Source: Quercus robur (lineage: Eukaryota; Streptophyta; Magnoliopsida; Fagales; Fagaceae). From it: DNA of 64,000 nt. The notes beneath the pieces are model-generated. The model ran no database searches, had not been told where the DNA came from, and saw only the letters and a program-made list of their open reading frames with translations. The translations under genes and the position numbers were made by a program. Shown piece after piece: positions 35,804 through 47,764 of the stretch. The stretch covers positions 52,709,802 through 52,773,801 of the forward strand of contig NC_065537.1 of NCBI RefSeq assembly GCF_932294415.1. Reading direction: 5' to 3'. Position 1 is the first letter of the stretch; the number at the start of each line of letters is the position of its first letter.

Positions 35804-38800
35804 CTAATAACCAAACATTGAAAATGCCACTGCCATGCTTACTAAAGGAACAGATATGTTGTCATCTACTACCTCCGTCGTTGGAAGGGACTCCACCACA
35901 GTTGCCACCAAAGAAACTAGAGCGACCTTTTGCACTGTTTGGACCCAATCCAAATGTAAATATCCCAGAACTGAATAGTATTGCAGCATCCTACATTATA
36001 AAGATAATTTTCATGTCAATGCCAAAATCCACACAAAGCAATTTAAATTTTGATAACCATATTTGGTTGACCACAATGATGGTTTCAAACTCACCCAATG
36101 GAAATCAGGAATCCAAAAATAAACATGGATATGCTACCCGCCCAACTCTTCTGCTGATTATAAGGAATCTTCAAGGACCCAAATCTTCTACCTATGATAT
36201 CGGCAATACCTATAAGTCACCAAGTTGAAAATTAGTAACTGGTAGGAGTCAGGGGCAGCTGAATTCGGACAATGGAGAGGTATTACCATCACCACCACAC
36301 ATCATGGCCAACGAGATCAATCCAACTGGAGACTCACGCCAAAAGATAAGAGCACATAAAATCAATATCAGAACATAATACAAAGGGCCTCTAAGCAACT
36401 CCCTGCAAACATATTGATATTGAAGCAAAATTACTTGTCTCTATTATCACAAAGAGATGAATCCAAATAGCTTTGTAATGATGACTGAAAAAATTACTCT
36501 GGTTTTCCTTCTCGAGTAACAGATTTTATGAGCCCTTCATCAGAAGCCAATGAGAGGCCGTGGATGACAAGCCTCAAAAAATTCACAAGAGGAACTAAAC
36601 AAGCAAAGTACCGCGCCTCTGTTGTGGTGCTATTCTAGGATTAAAATAACCAGCGGAAGTGGTTAAGGAAAACGGCAGTTCAAACCACTAGTATTTTTTA
36701 TGAATAAAACCTGTTAGTATCTCATATACAGAGGGAAGCAATACCTGAAAATTGGCCAAGAAGCCATGAAAAACAGCCCAGACAATATATGAACCAGTTT
36801 TCTGCTTAAACTCTGCTCCAATCAGTAGAGATATGAAAATTTGTGAAAGAGAAGGCAAAGTTATGACAAAGAGAGAATATGCATACACTCTTAAAAGCAA
36901 CATAAAATGCTTGGTTTCTGCTTGATTATGGTTTACTTGTCTATAGAAATACATCAAAACCTATTATATATCTTCTCTGCTAAATAAATGGCATCATTTT
37001 TAACAAGTAATGAATGATGTTTCACCCAAAGCTTCTTTTTCCAAATTTAACTATAGTAGGCTACCACTATCAATTCCTTAATGCCCCTGGAATCTCTTTT
37101 TGGCTTATTGATCTGCACAACATATACTTTTTAACTGCTACAAGGAAATCACCTTACCACAATGACTCTTCCATAGACAATATATGCATTTGGAAGGCAT
37201 TCTATGCTTGGAATCCAACACTAATTGGACACCAATTAATAAATCCAACTAAGATACTTCATATTACAAAAGTTGTTGCAAAGTCCTTCAAATTAACTTT
37301 AAAACTAAAATGCAGGAAACATGGATTCTTGGTTTCCTTGGTGAAAAATAGACATCTATCTTCCTTAGTTTGGCTAGATGCAAGTATTTCGGTTCTAAAA
37401 CCTAAACTTTGATGGGTTCAAAAAAATTACAACTTGCAAGCTCAATATTTTTGCATTTTTAACATTATAAGGATCTGAGAGGCAAGCCCTACATATGTAA
37501 GCAAGCAACCCTCTCTCATTTTTTTTTTTCTCTTTTAAAAGCTCCGCAATGCAAAAATAATGGAGCTTTTGAGTAAATTTAAGGCTTTCAAGGAAACCAT
37601 GATGTAAATTATATCCTACAACTTGGTGGACAAAGACACAGATGTCATGTCATAACAGTGGCGGAGCTAGAATTTCAAGTTAGGGGGGGCAAGATTAAAA
37701 GACAAGATTGAAGGTAGAATTAATCTAAGATAAATTAATTGATACTAAATACACACAACATGTAATTTGGATCTTTAAAATAAATTGGAAAAATAAAACA
37801 ATGTAAAAATATTAAGAATATAACAATATGCTTATGAAGTTCTATTCGGCTATATGCAACTCAATGCCATGAATACTTCTAAAATTTCATATAGACATTT
37901 TTACTTTTTTTTGTCGTTAAAATTTGAGTTTATAACAAAAACTCAAGTTTGATATTGAAAAGGTTGATAAGTAGAGAAAAAATTGTAAACTAGAAACCAA
38001 ATGGTGAGGCGCTAAAGTAGGCACATTACACATAAACATAGATTTTTTCTTTCAAAGTCCAATTCAGTATTTTTTTTTTATTTATTTTTTATTTTTTTTC
38101 AGTCGTAGTTGGCAAAGTAGTGTGCAAAAAAAGAGTACTATTAAATGGGACCCATTATGTAAAAAAAGTGTTGCCATGTGAATGTAAAATTGTCTGACAA
38201 TTGTTGACAAGCTAATATATATAAATAACAAGAAAAAGTAGATTGTCTTTTGTGTCAACTGTCAAGTGGGGACTTTTACTGTATTTTACATCACTAAAGC
38301 TTGAGAAATTTTGAGAAGGCTAGGGGGGGCAAGTGCCCCCTCTCGACCCCCCCTCCCTCCGCCCCTGTGTCATAACATAGTAACACATATATGGAGTTGA
38401 CAAATTAGAACTTAAAAGCTTAACCTGATGGGACATGGTAAATTCAATCACTTAATCAATATTCAAACTCAAGACTATCCTAAAAGCCTAAGCTGAATTA
38501 CATAATTAATTTCAAATAATAATGTTTGTTAGATTTATGGTTAAGTGATTAAATTCACCATTTCCTAACAGCTTAAACTTTTGGGATAATTGGTAACTTA
38601 ACATGGTATCAGAGCAGGAGATCTGAGTAACTTTTGGAACAATCGGTAATTTAAGAAAGTTAAAAAAGATAACTCCAAAAGCGAGTGTGAAATCGATTTG
38701 TCATTGCGCCTCATCACACAAATATTAAGCCAAGTGCACAAGTCTTTGTTTGTGCATGTGAAATAGCCAATTCTCCTAATATTAGAGATGAGATCATGAT

Positions 38801-39667
38801 TTCGCTTCAAAAGAGGCAAAATTCAAAAAAATCAATCGATATGTGGATCGGCTATGAAATCAATAGATACAACAACAATAAGTAAGCCTTAGTATCAAAA
38901 TTTTTGGATTGGCTATGAATCCTCAACCGACTAATCAAGATGTTCTTTTCTACCATTCTATGTTATCCAAAGTCATACTCACTATTACTTTTATAATTAA
39001 CATGCGTTTTTTTTTCCTACTTCTATTGTTATTGTTGTTGTATGCTATAAGATATCGATTAATTCTGAATTGTCCCACCTCTAAGGCTTTGTTGTTATTG
39101 ATTTAATATGTTACAAGTCTAAAAGTTCTCTTTTTTCCATCTCTCTCAAGTCTCCACAACGGTTAATTCTTACGAGCAATGCTCCCTCCTCTCACATGAG
39201 GAGTGGGCCCCATGGTGGGACCCACACGTGGGGCCCACCCCTCATGTGAGAGGAGGAAGCATCACTCCCGGAGCACCTAAGTTTTTTTTCCCTCCACAAC
39301 TAGATTCGGTACTAAACACAGTAGAGGAAAAAAAAAAAAAAAAAACCTGTTGGATGAGGTTTCGCTGCGTGAGGAAGTCGAAGGCGGAGACGAGTGCGTA
39401 GGCGCCGGCGAGTACGGCGGCGGCTGCTCCGGCGTCGTGGAAGATGGTATGTGCTGCGGCGGCGGCGGAGGTGGCGCGTGGGGTGCACGGAGAAGTGTAC
39501 GGCGCACGATGGAGAATATGGACACGTGGGTTTGGAAGAGGAGGCGGTGGTTTGGGAGTGAGTGAAGCAGAGGAGAGAGGGAGGTTGGTGGTGGTGGTGG
39601 GGCGGCGTAAGAGATAGACATTTGATCGGAAAGAGAGAGTGGGTCTAGTGGAAACCAAGAGGCTCAT
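35804..39667 (-). CDS. Farnesol/phytol kinase family protein, chloroplast (FOLK type)
   Basis: Intact six-exon gene: join of 39347-39667, 36745-36812, 36498-36629, 36287-36402, 36095-36209 and 35804-35990, minus strand. All introns have GT/AG borders and all junctions keep phase, giving 312 residues, close to Arabidopsis farnesol kinase (about 307). Exon 1 encodes a Ser/Thr/Pro/Arg-rich plastid transit region and then HDAGAAAAVLAGAYALVSAF and RNLIQQ. Exon 2 gives SRKLVHILSG, exon 3 ASDEGLIKSVTREGKPE, exon 4 WRESPVGLISLAMMCGGDG, exon 5 GIADIIGRRFGS and IPYNQQKSWAGS, exon 6 SLPTTEVVDDNISVPL. These are the conserved motifs of the polyprenol kinase family (FOLK, VTE5), multi-pass membrane enzymes that phosphorylate farnesol, geraniol or phytol using a nucleoside triphosphate. 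Motifs favour FOLK over VTE5, but substrate preference is inferred. Intron 1 (2.5 kb) holds three repeats and starts with a weak donor (GTTTTTT). Confidence 0.9.
37656..38367. mobile_element. Non-autonomous hAT-type element in kinase intron 1
   Basis: A 712-bp insertion starts CAGTGGCGGAGC and ends with the complement of CAGGGGCGGAGG. It is flanked by the perfect 8-bp duplication TGTCATAA (37648-37655 and 38368-38375). The same site in copy A (about 7930) is uninterrupted. Inverted repeats plus an 8-bp TSD are the hAT signature. The G-rich 'agggggggcaag' subterminal motif occurs near both ends. No transposase frame. Inserted in sense-neutral intron sequence. Confidence 0.87.
38526..38663 (+). 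mobile_element. TRIM retrotransposon fragment (LTR plus PBS)
   Basis: A 78-bp LTR-like block begins TGTTAGATTTATGG and ends GGTAACTTAACA (38603). It is followed at once by TGGTATCAGAGC (38604-38615), the primer-binding site complementary to the 3' end of initiator tRNA-Met. About 50 bp of internal sequence follow, and the second LTR is missing. Absent from copy A. Same family as 46750-47040. Confidence 0.68.
39176..39266. mobile_element. Hairpin mini-element in kinase intron 1
   Basis: Arms 39185-39213 and 39228-39256 pair at 28 of 29 positions (left arm reads cctcctctcacatgaggag, then tgggcccca). Weaker pairing continues outward through 'agcaatgct' and 'aagcatcact'. The 14-bp loop holds 'acccacac' next to a CACGTG hexamer. 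It looks like a foldback MITE. It lies about 90 nt inside the first intron, so it would be in the pre-mRNA. No target duplication was identified. Confidence 0.7.
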
Positions 39668-40202
39668 GATTTAGAGAGAGAGAGAGAGAGAGAGAGTGTT
39701 TGAGTATGTGAGAGTGAGAGTTTAGACTAGAGTGGTTGCTAATCCGAATATGGTAAAATTATTTTAAGAATTCAATGGAGTTGGAAGTGAGTGAGGTTGT
39801 TTGATAAAGCTGTTGAGCTGTTCCTGTTCGGTACCGTTGGGCGTTGGCCATTACTCTCAGATGCTCCATTTGTCAGATTGAATAGATATCGAAGTGAGTG
39901 AGATTTTTTTTTATTTTTTTTTTATTTTTTTACCCTAAACTAAATAAGACAAAAACAAAAAAAAAAAAAACAAAAAGAAAGATCCCCCACACCCGGGCCA
40001 GCCACTCACAAGTGTTATCTTGGGTATATTGATATTACTTTTTTTTCTTATTAATAAATGTTCACCATAATCCTATCAAGATAAATAAATTCACCATATT
40101 AATAATTTGTAAAAGAATTTATAAAATAGTTTGATACTCTAATATTTTCTTTTACAAATTACTAAATAATTTAGATTTCAATATATATGCTTCTGTCTCA
40201 AA
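39668..40202. promoter_or_regulatory. Presumed 5' UTR/promoter of the kinase gene
   Basis: Directly upstream of the kinase ATG (39667) lies a GA repeat (39673-39696), common in plant 5' leaders (CT on the gene strand). Beyond it the sequence is AT-rich with T and A runs at 39906-39970. No TATA box is clear and the transcription start is not known. Confidence 0.35.
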
Positions 40203-40920
40203 CTTTGTTTGGTTGGGAGAATAGAAGACGTTGAGGGGTGAAAAAGTGGAGGGACAAAAGTGGATTCAGGCGCGGTTTGGATTGCGCGCCTGCATCTGGT
40301 GTGCGTTTTGCTTCTTTTTTTTTAAAGCCGCTTATATTAACTTTTAGAGACAAAATTTACTGTTCATGAACAGTGCATGCACTGTTCATGAACAGTGCAT
40401 GCACTGTTCAAGCACTGTGCATGCATATTTACGTATTTAAAAATATTAAAAATGAGTCCCACGGTATTATTTACATGTTTTAAAATTATTTTGCTACAGT
40501 ATTTTCAGTTTTCAGTTTCAGTAAAAATAAGTTCAATCCAAACGGACCCTTAGATTTCTCTCATATATGTTTGGTTGTTTTTTTGAGAAGAAAAATGAAA
40601 GGATAAAAAATATAATTCTTATAAATTTACTTTCATACCCTTATTTGATAAAAAAATTAACAAGAAGTTTGAAAAAAAAAAAAAAAAAGTCTGAAATTTG
40701 GACATGTGTGGAGGGAAGAAAGAGGTACATGAGTAATTTACCATCCAAACCCCTCTCCACTCCCTAATTTCTCCCCAGTTCAAAGGGACATGATTTTGGT
40801 GGGTCTGAGGAAAAAACACTCAAGCCAACTATTTTTCTCTCTTATTTTCTCCTCTTAACCAAACACTTCCCCTAACACTTCCCCATTTTTTATCCCCCAT
40901 TTTTCACTCCAATCAATGCA
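40203..40920. mobile_element. Nested MITE cluster
   Basis: The outer sequence begins 'tttgtttggttgggagaata' and ends 'cattttttatcccccatttt', with GT-rich and AC-rich ends partly complementary (TTTGGTT / AACCAAA). Inside, about 40270-40552, sits a family-M MITE ending 'caatccaaacggaccc', with the internal palindromic words 'actgttcatgaacagtgcat' repeated. Exact borders and target duplications were not resolved. Confidence 0.5.
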
Positions 40921-42265
40921 TTGTAAGGGTGAGAGCGTCATTCATCAACAAATCTTAAGAAAATAGGTTGTCATGCTATCCATAGTATAGATAAGAATCT
41001 TTAATGAGACGTCATGTACTTAATTGTCACATTTATACAAACCTCAAGGAATGAGTATCATTTTATAAATCGTTTGGGGGAGTTTAAGTTTATAAAACCT
41101 TAAAGGAGAGTGGTGTAATTTATCCTTAAAATTAATATGGGATTGGCATTTAGAGCATTCACATAAGTTAATATCTATTATTTGATGTGTTATACTACTT
41201 GTAAACTAATTTTTCTTTTTCCTATTTTTACTACCATTTTGGGACCAAATGACTTGTAATGTCTTAATTTGTGATCCCAACAATATGACTTAGGTGGCCT
41301 AATTAGAAGTCGCCACTTCAATTGAAAATATAACTAAGATCCACCTTAACCAATTAACCCAAACTCTCTCTATCTCTCTCTCTCGCATGCTTTCAACTGG
41401 ACTTATTCTTTAGTCCTTCGACGAAGCCCATGTCACTAGTTTCGATCGAAAGTGAAGTGGACCATTTTCTTCTAGATTTGCAACTCTCGCGCTGTTTATT
41501 TCACTGTAAAATATTTTATAGAAGATATTTTCCGCATTTTATTGTATTTTAAAAAAAAATTTGCTCAAACTTAAAAATATTTTCCGTTGATCATAAAAAC
41601 TTGGTAAAATATTTTACAAAAAAACAAATAGTGGCTCTCTCCCTCCATTTAGTGGTTGGATCACCAATTTGGTGGCTGGTGTTGATGGTTCGGTCCGGTA
41701 ACTATTGCTAACCATACGGATGCCGAAGCTGCTAGTCTGGTCCAAACCTCTAGCACCAGTGGCTGAGCCATTAATTTTGGTGGGAAAAATTTTATATATC
41801 ATATTAAACACTTGAAAATATTTGACTAAAATATATTTTTTTTCATATTTGAAAATATTTTACATCAAAATAACTAAATCATCAACTTTCCTAGCACTAA
41901 AATTTTTTGTCATTCCAAAAATAATAAGGGTAAAAACTAAAAAGAAGAAGAAAAGAAAAGTGTGGGGCTGGGAAAAATTTGAAAAGGACCGCTAATGTGA
42001 CGTGGCAAAGAAAGCTAGTGAACAATGAATGAAGAGTGAAGACGAAAGAGTGCACAAGTCATGGCTCAATAATTCCAAACAAAAATGGTACTTTCTTTAT
42101 TTGAGTTTTCTCTCTTTGAAAATAACCAAATACATCTTTGGTACTAAGTACATCTTTTGCACCAAGGGTAATTCTTCCGTAACCCCCAACGTTATTTTTT
42201 TTTTTAATTTAATTCTTTTTTTAATGGTACCCACTAGTAGACAACCAGCTATACCAGGTTACCAA
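40921..42265. other. No gene recognised
   Basis: AT-rich with a CT microsatellite near 41366-41384. The 65-codon minus frame 41614-41811 has no domain. Confidence 0.45.
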
Positions 42266-43330
42266 AGTATCATATTTAATGGTACTGTTCTCACATTGTG
42301 TAATACAAATATCACATATGACTATACTTTTGTCACATTTGGTGGTTTCTTTATTTTTATTTTTCTCATATTCGATGGTATCATCCTCACCTTGTGCAGT
42401 ACCAATATCACATGTGACTGTACTTTTGCACATTCGATGGTTCCCTTATTTTTTTTCTCACATTTGATGGTATCATCCTCACATTGTGTAGTACCAATAT
42501 CACATGTAACTGTACTTTTGTCACATTCGGTGGTTTTTTTTTTTTTTTCTTACATTTGATGGTACCATTCTCACTTTGTGCAGTACCAACATCATATGTG
42601 ACTGTACTTTTGTCACATTTAGTAGTTTCCTTATTTTTTTTCTCACCTTTGATGGTATTATCCTCACATTGTGCAGTACCAACATTACATGTGACTATAC
42701 TTTTGTCACATTCGATGGTTTCCTTATTTTTTTTCACATTTGATGGTATTATCCTCACATTGTATAGTACTAACATTACATGTGACTGTACTTTTGTCAC
42801 ATTCGGTGGTTCGCTTATTTTTTTTTCTCACATTTGATGGTACCATCCTCACATTGTGCACTAACAACATCATATGTGACTGTACTTTTGTTACATTCGG
42901 TGGTTTCCTTATTTTTTCTCACATTTGATGGTATTATCCTCACATTGTGCACTACCAACATAACATGTGACTGTACTTTTGTCACATTCGGTGGTTCCCT
43001 TATTTTTTTTCTCACATTTGAAGGTACCATACTCATATTGTGCAGTACCAACATCACATGTGACTGTACTTTTGTCATATTCGGTGGTTCCCTTATTTTA
43101 TTTTTCTCACATTTGATGGTATTATTCTCATATTGTGCAGTACCAACATCATATATGACTATACTTTAGTCACATTCGGTTGTTCTTTTTCTTTTTCTTT
43201 TTTTTCTTTTTTTTTTCTTCACATTTAATGGTTTCATTGTCACATTGGGTAGTATCAACATCACACATGATCGTACTTTTGTCACATTCAAATGGTTTTT
43301 TTTTTTCTTAACTCACATTTGATAGTTCTG
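42266..43330. repeat. Minisatellite, about 11 units of ~95 bp
   Basis: The phrase 'gactgtacttttgtcacatt' recurs about every 91-113 bp (near 42318, 42415, 42508, 42601, 42694, 42784, 42877, 42970, 43062, 43155, 43268). Each unit also has 'cacatttgatggta', 'ctcacattgtgcagtacca' and a T-run of variable length. Length differences come mostly from the T-run. Many units are near multiples of 3, which leaves overlapping open frames on both strands (e.g. 42484-42837 plus, 42408-42800 minus). They have no start context, and the frames on both strands are equally open, so I do not call genes. Confidence 0.88.
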
Positions 43331-44316
43331 TCATCATGTTAAACCGTACCAATATTACATATGGGTATAGCCAACTCGACCCAACCCCATCGAATTATCT
43401 AATAATTGAAGAATATATATAACAAACATACCCCTAAAATCTCTAAATTTCTGAAATACCCTTAAATATACTAAAATTACCAAAACGCATCCGACCACTT
43501 AAAAAAGTACCAAAATAACCCCAAAACTCTAAAAAATTATTGGGATATCCTTAAAACCTAAAACCTAAAAAATGACTAAAATACCCTCTAAACAAAAAAA
43601 AAAAAAATCGAAATACTCTTAGATACTAAGAAAATGACCTAAATGACCATGAAACCTAGAAAAAGATCATAATGCCCCCAAAACCTAGAAACTTACCGAA
43701 ATACCTTGGAAACCTAAAAAATGACCGAAGGACCCTTGAAATCTAAAACCTCTATTTGCAAGACCAAAATGACAATAAAAATTTTATACAACCACTCTAT
43801 TTGCTTGATTTGAAACCCATTGATTTTAAAATTAATGGATTTAAAAATCTTTGATTTGAAATCCATTGATTTTTAAATTCCTTGTTTGGGTCATTTTATA
43901 CAATGAAGGATTTGAAATTCCATTGTTTGGATACCTAAATTTGGATCTGGATTTGAATTTAAGATCAATAAAATTTTTTTTCCAATTATTATTTTTCTTA
44001 AACCTTCAACATTTTAATTTTAGTAACATTTTTTAATAAATACATGAGCTAATAAAAAAGCTATTGATAATCCAATTGACATTATAATGACTAAAAATCT
44101 GTCATCATAGCCAACTAAAATTTTTTTTCCACAAGTTCATATACGAAAGGATAAATAATTCATTAGTTCTATTTGTATATGCCATAGATGGTCCAAAGAA
44201 AACATACCACCTACTTGCACTTGGAGCTAAATATAGTGTTTTTTACCTCATAATAACGATAACTTGAAATGATATACAACCCAGTTTCATGCACTACAAA
44301 CAACTCTCTTTTATAA
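43331..44316. other. No gene recognised
   Basis: 43430-43760 is a low-complexity run of short phrases such as 'aaatgacc..aataccc..aaacctaaaa', looking like a decayed satellite-like repeat. The rest is AT-rich. Confidence 0.4.
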
Positions 44317-45945
44317 TTTTTTCCAAAACTGCACATACAATTCCATATCTATACACAAAACCCAGATCCAGATTCATTCATATATAGATATAATTGTTGG
44401 TGTTATTAAGGTACATTTCTCCCATGATTGACATAAATTTGGTTTCAAATTTCTCCCATAATGTGCTATGAACGAAAACAATATCTCAATAGTATTATAC
44501 AAGAAATTGGGATGTAGCATCCATCATTATAGCTAATTGCCGAGGAATATGTTTTCCCAAATCTGATATGATCAACCCCACTACAATCCAAATGAAAATT
44601 CAATATAGTGATTAGTGATCCTATTCTAACCATTTAGCTAACTAAGATATAAACTTATTCTCATTTTCAGTTCACATACATACAAAACCAAACAACTCAA
44701 ATAGTAAGATTCAATTCAATTCAATTCTTTGACTTTCCTTCTCTTTCTCTCAACTTCACTCCGTGGATTGGTGTATCCATTGTCCTCATTTATTAAAAAT
44801 ACAAAATTATGATAGATGAATTTAACGATCAAAATAAATATAAAATTTATTTTAATTTCTTAAAATTTTTGGTAATAAGACTTTGGTCAGAATAAAAATT
44901 TTCAATTACTTGAAACTTCTTTTTTTAATGAAAATATTGTATTTTAAATTTTAATTTAGATGGAATAAAACCATTGCCTCATGAGCTAAACATGCTCAAT
45001 AATAATAAAACAAATTTCCTTTATCCAATTGAAAAAAAATCTACAATGCCCCTGTCCAATTGACAAAACCTATAATCCCTCTAGCATGTTGGATTAGATA
45101 ATGGGTTAATGAGCCAACAAAGCCTATTTAAACACCCTTAGATTGTTTAGATGAAACCATAATCACTTCATGGACTGATGGGGTCAGATTTATGTTTCAA
45201 TAAATATGACTTTCAATTTGGTGTTCTTATTCTTTATAAATTGATTATATATAAAAAAAAAAATTGTTATTATTTATAAATTGGAGTTGGTGTTTATTGT
45301 CTAATGAGTGCATTTTGGGGATTTTAAAGGATGTAAGCGGTTTATATATTTGGGGCCAAATGTGGTGTGATAGAAAAATTAGTTCCTATAAGAATCACTT
45401 TATAGTAGCTCAAAATTAACATTATTTTAGATTCTCCAACATTATAGAAATTTAATGTAGTGTACCTGAGTATCCCTTTATATAATTAGGGAGTGAACAT
45501 TATATAGTAAGTGTAGAACCAAAATCTCATCTTATAAGAGCAAGATGGAGCGGGTCATGGGTTCAAGACACACTGGGTTTGTGTGTAACTTAATTTAAAA
45601 AAAAAAATAGCATGGAGATCCTTAAAATTATGGTTCTTGGGTTTCTTTACAATCAACATCAATAACAGAACTAGGAAAAAAAAAATAACATCAAGAAATT
45701 TCACTATAAGAAGTTGTTGACATTTACTGCTCGTATATATGTACATGAAGTAGAATATAGAATATAGACTATAGCTTTCCGGGTAACCAACACTTTAACA
45801 CCCTTGGAAGTTCAGCATAATGCCAAATGAAAATTTGCTGCTGAATATGAAAAGCTTCATCCTTTAGTAAGTTTAATTTGTGGGGATAATGAGTCACTGC
45901 AACATGCAATAAGAGTTCTAGAAAGTGATTTCTTGAAATTTAATA
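44317..45945. repeat. Duplicated non-coding block C2
   Basis: Co-linear with 17192-18830 of C1 and with the 5' part of C3. It ends at 'gaaatttaataaatta', where C1 and C3 continue with 'atagacg'. No PPR sequence precedes it, unlike C1 and C3. Confidence 0.82.
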
Positions 45946-46749
45946 AATTATAATTTTCTTATGAACACAGCAAGAAACTTTTACTTCAAAAAAAGAAGAA
46001 GGGGATAATATCATCAGTGATATTTATCTCTTACTTTTCATTTTGTATATCAGTAATTCGATCAAAATGAATAAGGAAAACCACTTTTTTCTGGTTTTCA
46101 TGCTACACACTTCTTCAATGTTATGATTCCTATGACTAGATAGCAATGCCCCACTTGTTATGAACCGGGATTATGACAGCAAATTGTGTGAGGTCGTAAG
46201 TCAATATGAGACCATAACATCAAGAGCTTATGTATGTAAAATTCATATCATCATCCTAGAGCCATAAAATATAAAATAGAAGTACTTACCATACCATGAA
46301 AAGAAAGTCTATGAACAGTATTAATAGCAGAAGCTCCAAAAAGAAGAGCACTTAACATGGACATAGAATCAATTAAGTGGCTGCCTGGTCCAGTATAACT
46401 GGGAGGAACTGGAGGAGAAAAAAGCTTAACCACAAAGTGCACCACATGTTCCTTCCAAGAAAACAAGTGATTCAAAAGTAGATACAAAGTCATTTTCTTC
46501 AAGAATAAAGAGAAGGGGGGTGGGAGTACAAAGTAAAAAAGAAGTTCCAAGTAGCATAAAAGGAGGACAAAAATTCAAAGGACATATATTGGTTCCAAGT
46601 AAGGGCTGTGCTGTGCATGTGGTGTTTTAAACTGCCTGGAGTATAAATGGTTTCAGCTAAAAGGTTGGGCAAAGATTTTGTTTGAAAGAACTAGTTTTCT
46701 TGTTGCTTTAACTCAAAAGCATAAGGGAGTCAGGTATGGGTTTACTTGT

Positions 46750-47040
46750 TTGATTTGTACTAATAAAATACCAATTGACCCAAAAGCTTAAATTATTAGG
46801 AAATTGACCAAATGGTGAATCCAATCATTTAATTATAATTCTAATATTCTCCTTCACTTGTGGGCCCAGGTCCCCTTAATAAATGGGGTCCAACATGTGG
46901 GATTTTTAAGTTTTTAAATGGGAGATAGAATGGAATAAGGTTTGAAGTAAGACCACCTAATTTGATACCATAATAAATTTTAGAATATCTCAAAAGTTTA
47001 AGTTATTAGAAAATGGTGAATTTGACATTTAACATTAATT
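46750..47040 (-). mobile_element. TRIM retrotransposon, aged but with both LTR halves
   Basis: Reverse-strand reading: LTR-like 'aattcaccattttctaata', then TGGTATCAAA (a PBS with substitutions), about 130 bp including 'cccacatgttggacccc', a purine tract 'aagtgaaggaga', and a second LTR-like copy ('gattcaccattt', 'aagcttttgggtcaa'). Same family as 38526-38663. It lies in an intron of the MED33 pseudogene. Borders approximate. Confidence 0.55.
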
Positions 47041-47764
47041 TTACTATGTACAAACTCTATTAGTAGGGGAAACAATTCATGAAATATATAATCAATTATA
47101 AAGACATAAAGCACCTCTAGGTGAGACTACAATAGACGAGGAATTCAAAATTTTCCAATATCCAATATCACTAGTGATGCAACCTGAATGTTCCATCCAC
47201 GGCTGACAGATGCACCACGTAGAATCTTTGCCGCTGCTGACTTCTCTTCCTTTGACCCATTCAGAGCTATATAATATAATTTCTCTATCTCCGCTAAACT
47301 AGAATAGGGAAAATGGAGAAAATTATTCATGCCAGTAGTTTCTAGTACTAGAGTTTAACAAACAAAAACCTTTTTATACCTTGAAGCAGTAGTCTTTATA
47401 AGGGAATTTATTAGAAAAGCATTTAATGGTGCTCCTTCCATAAATGTTGACCAAGGGGATATTTCAACTGGCAATGAATCTGAAAGTGATATTATTGATG
47501 CAGACACATAACCAGGCCAAAAATATGCTAATGTGTCAATTAAATTTCTTGCAACGCAAGCTTCCACTATGAGGTGCCTCATGTTGGCTCCTGAAAGCAT
47601 AAACAATAAATTGCAAAAAGATTACAGAAAGCACTAGACAAAGTGACTAGGCCATAAACTAGACCCATGTATATGTAATGTATGAATTAAGTATTGCTCT
47701 CATGTTATAAGAATTTGAGATTACAAGTGAATCATATGCTTCCTCAAAACACCTGCTCTTAAAG

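Larger units (their letters stand above)
32508..39118. repeat. Segmental duplication, copy B (partner 2812-8560)
   Basis: Co-linear with copy A. Private insertions in B are the C/CA tract at about 34861-34900, the hAT-like element 37656-38367 and a TRIM fragment at 38526-38663. Copy B alone retains kinase exon 3 (36498-36629), and only beyond its right border does exon 1 follow (39347-39667). Confidence 0.85.

Noticed and set aside
39277..39621. 114-codon minus frame and 71-codon plus frame overlapping kinase exon 1
   Set aside because: GC-rich shadow frames of the Pro/Ser-rich transit region; only the 39667 start joins to exon 2 in phase.
42029..43169. Many overlapping open frames of 60-176 codons on both strands
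   Set aside because: They come from the near-93-bp minisatellite period and T-runs. Both strands are equally open and there is no domain.
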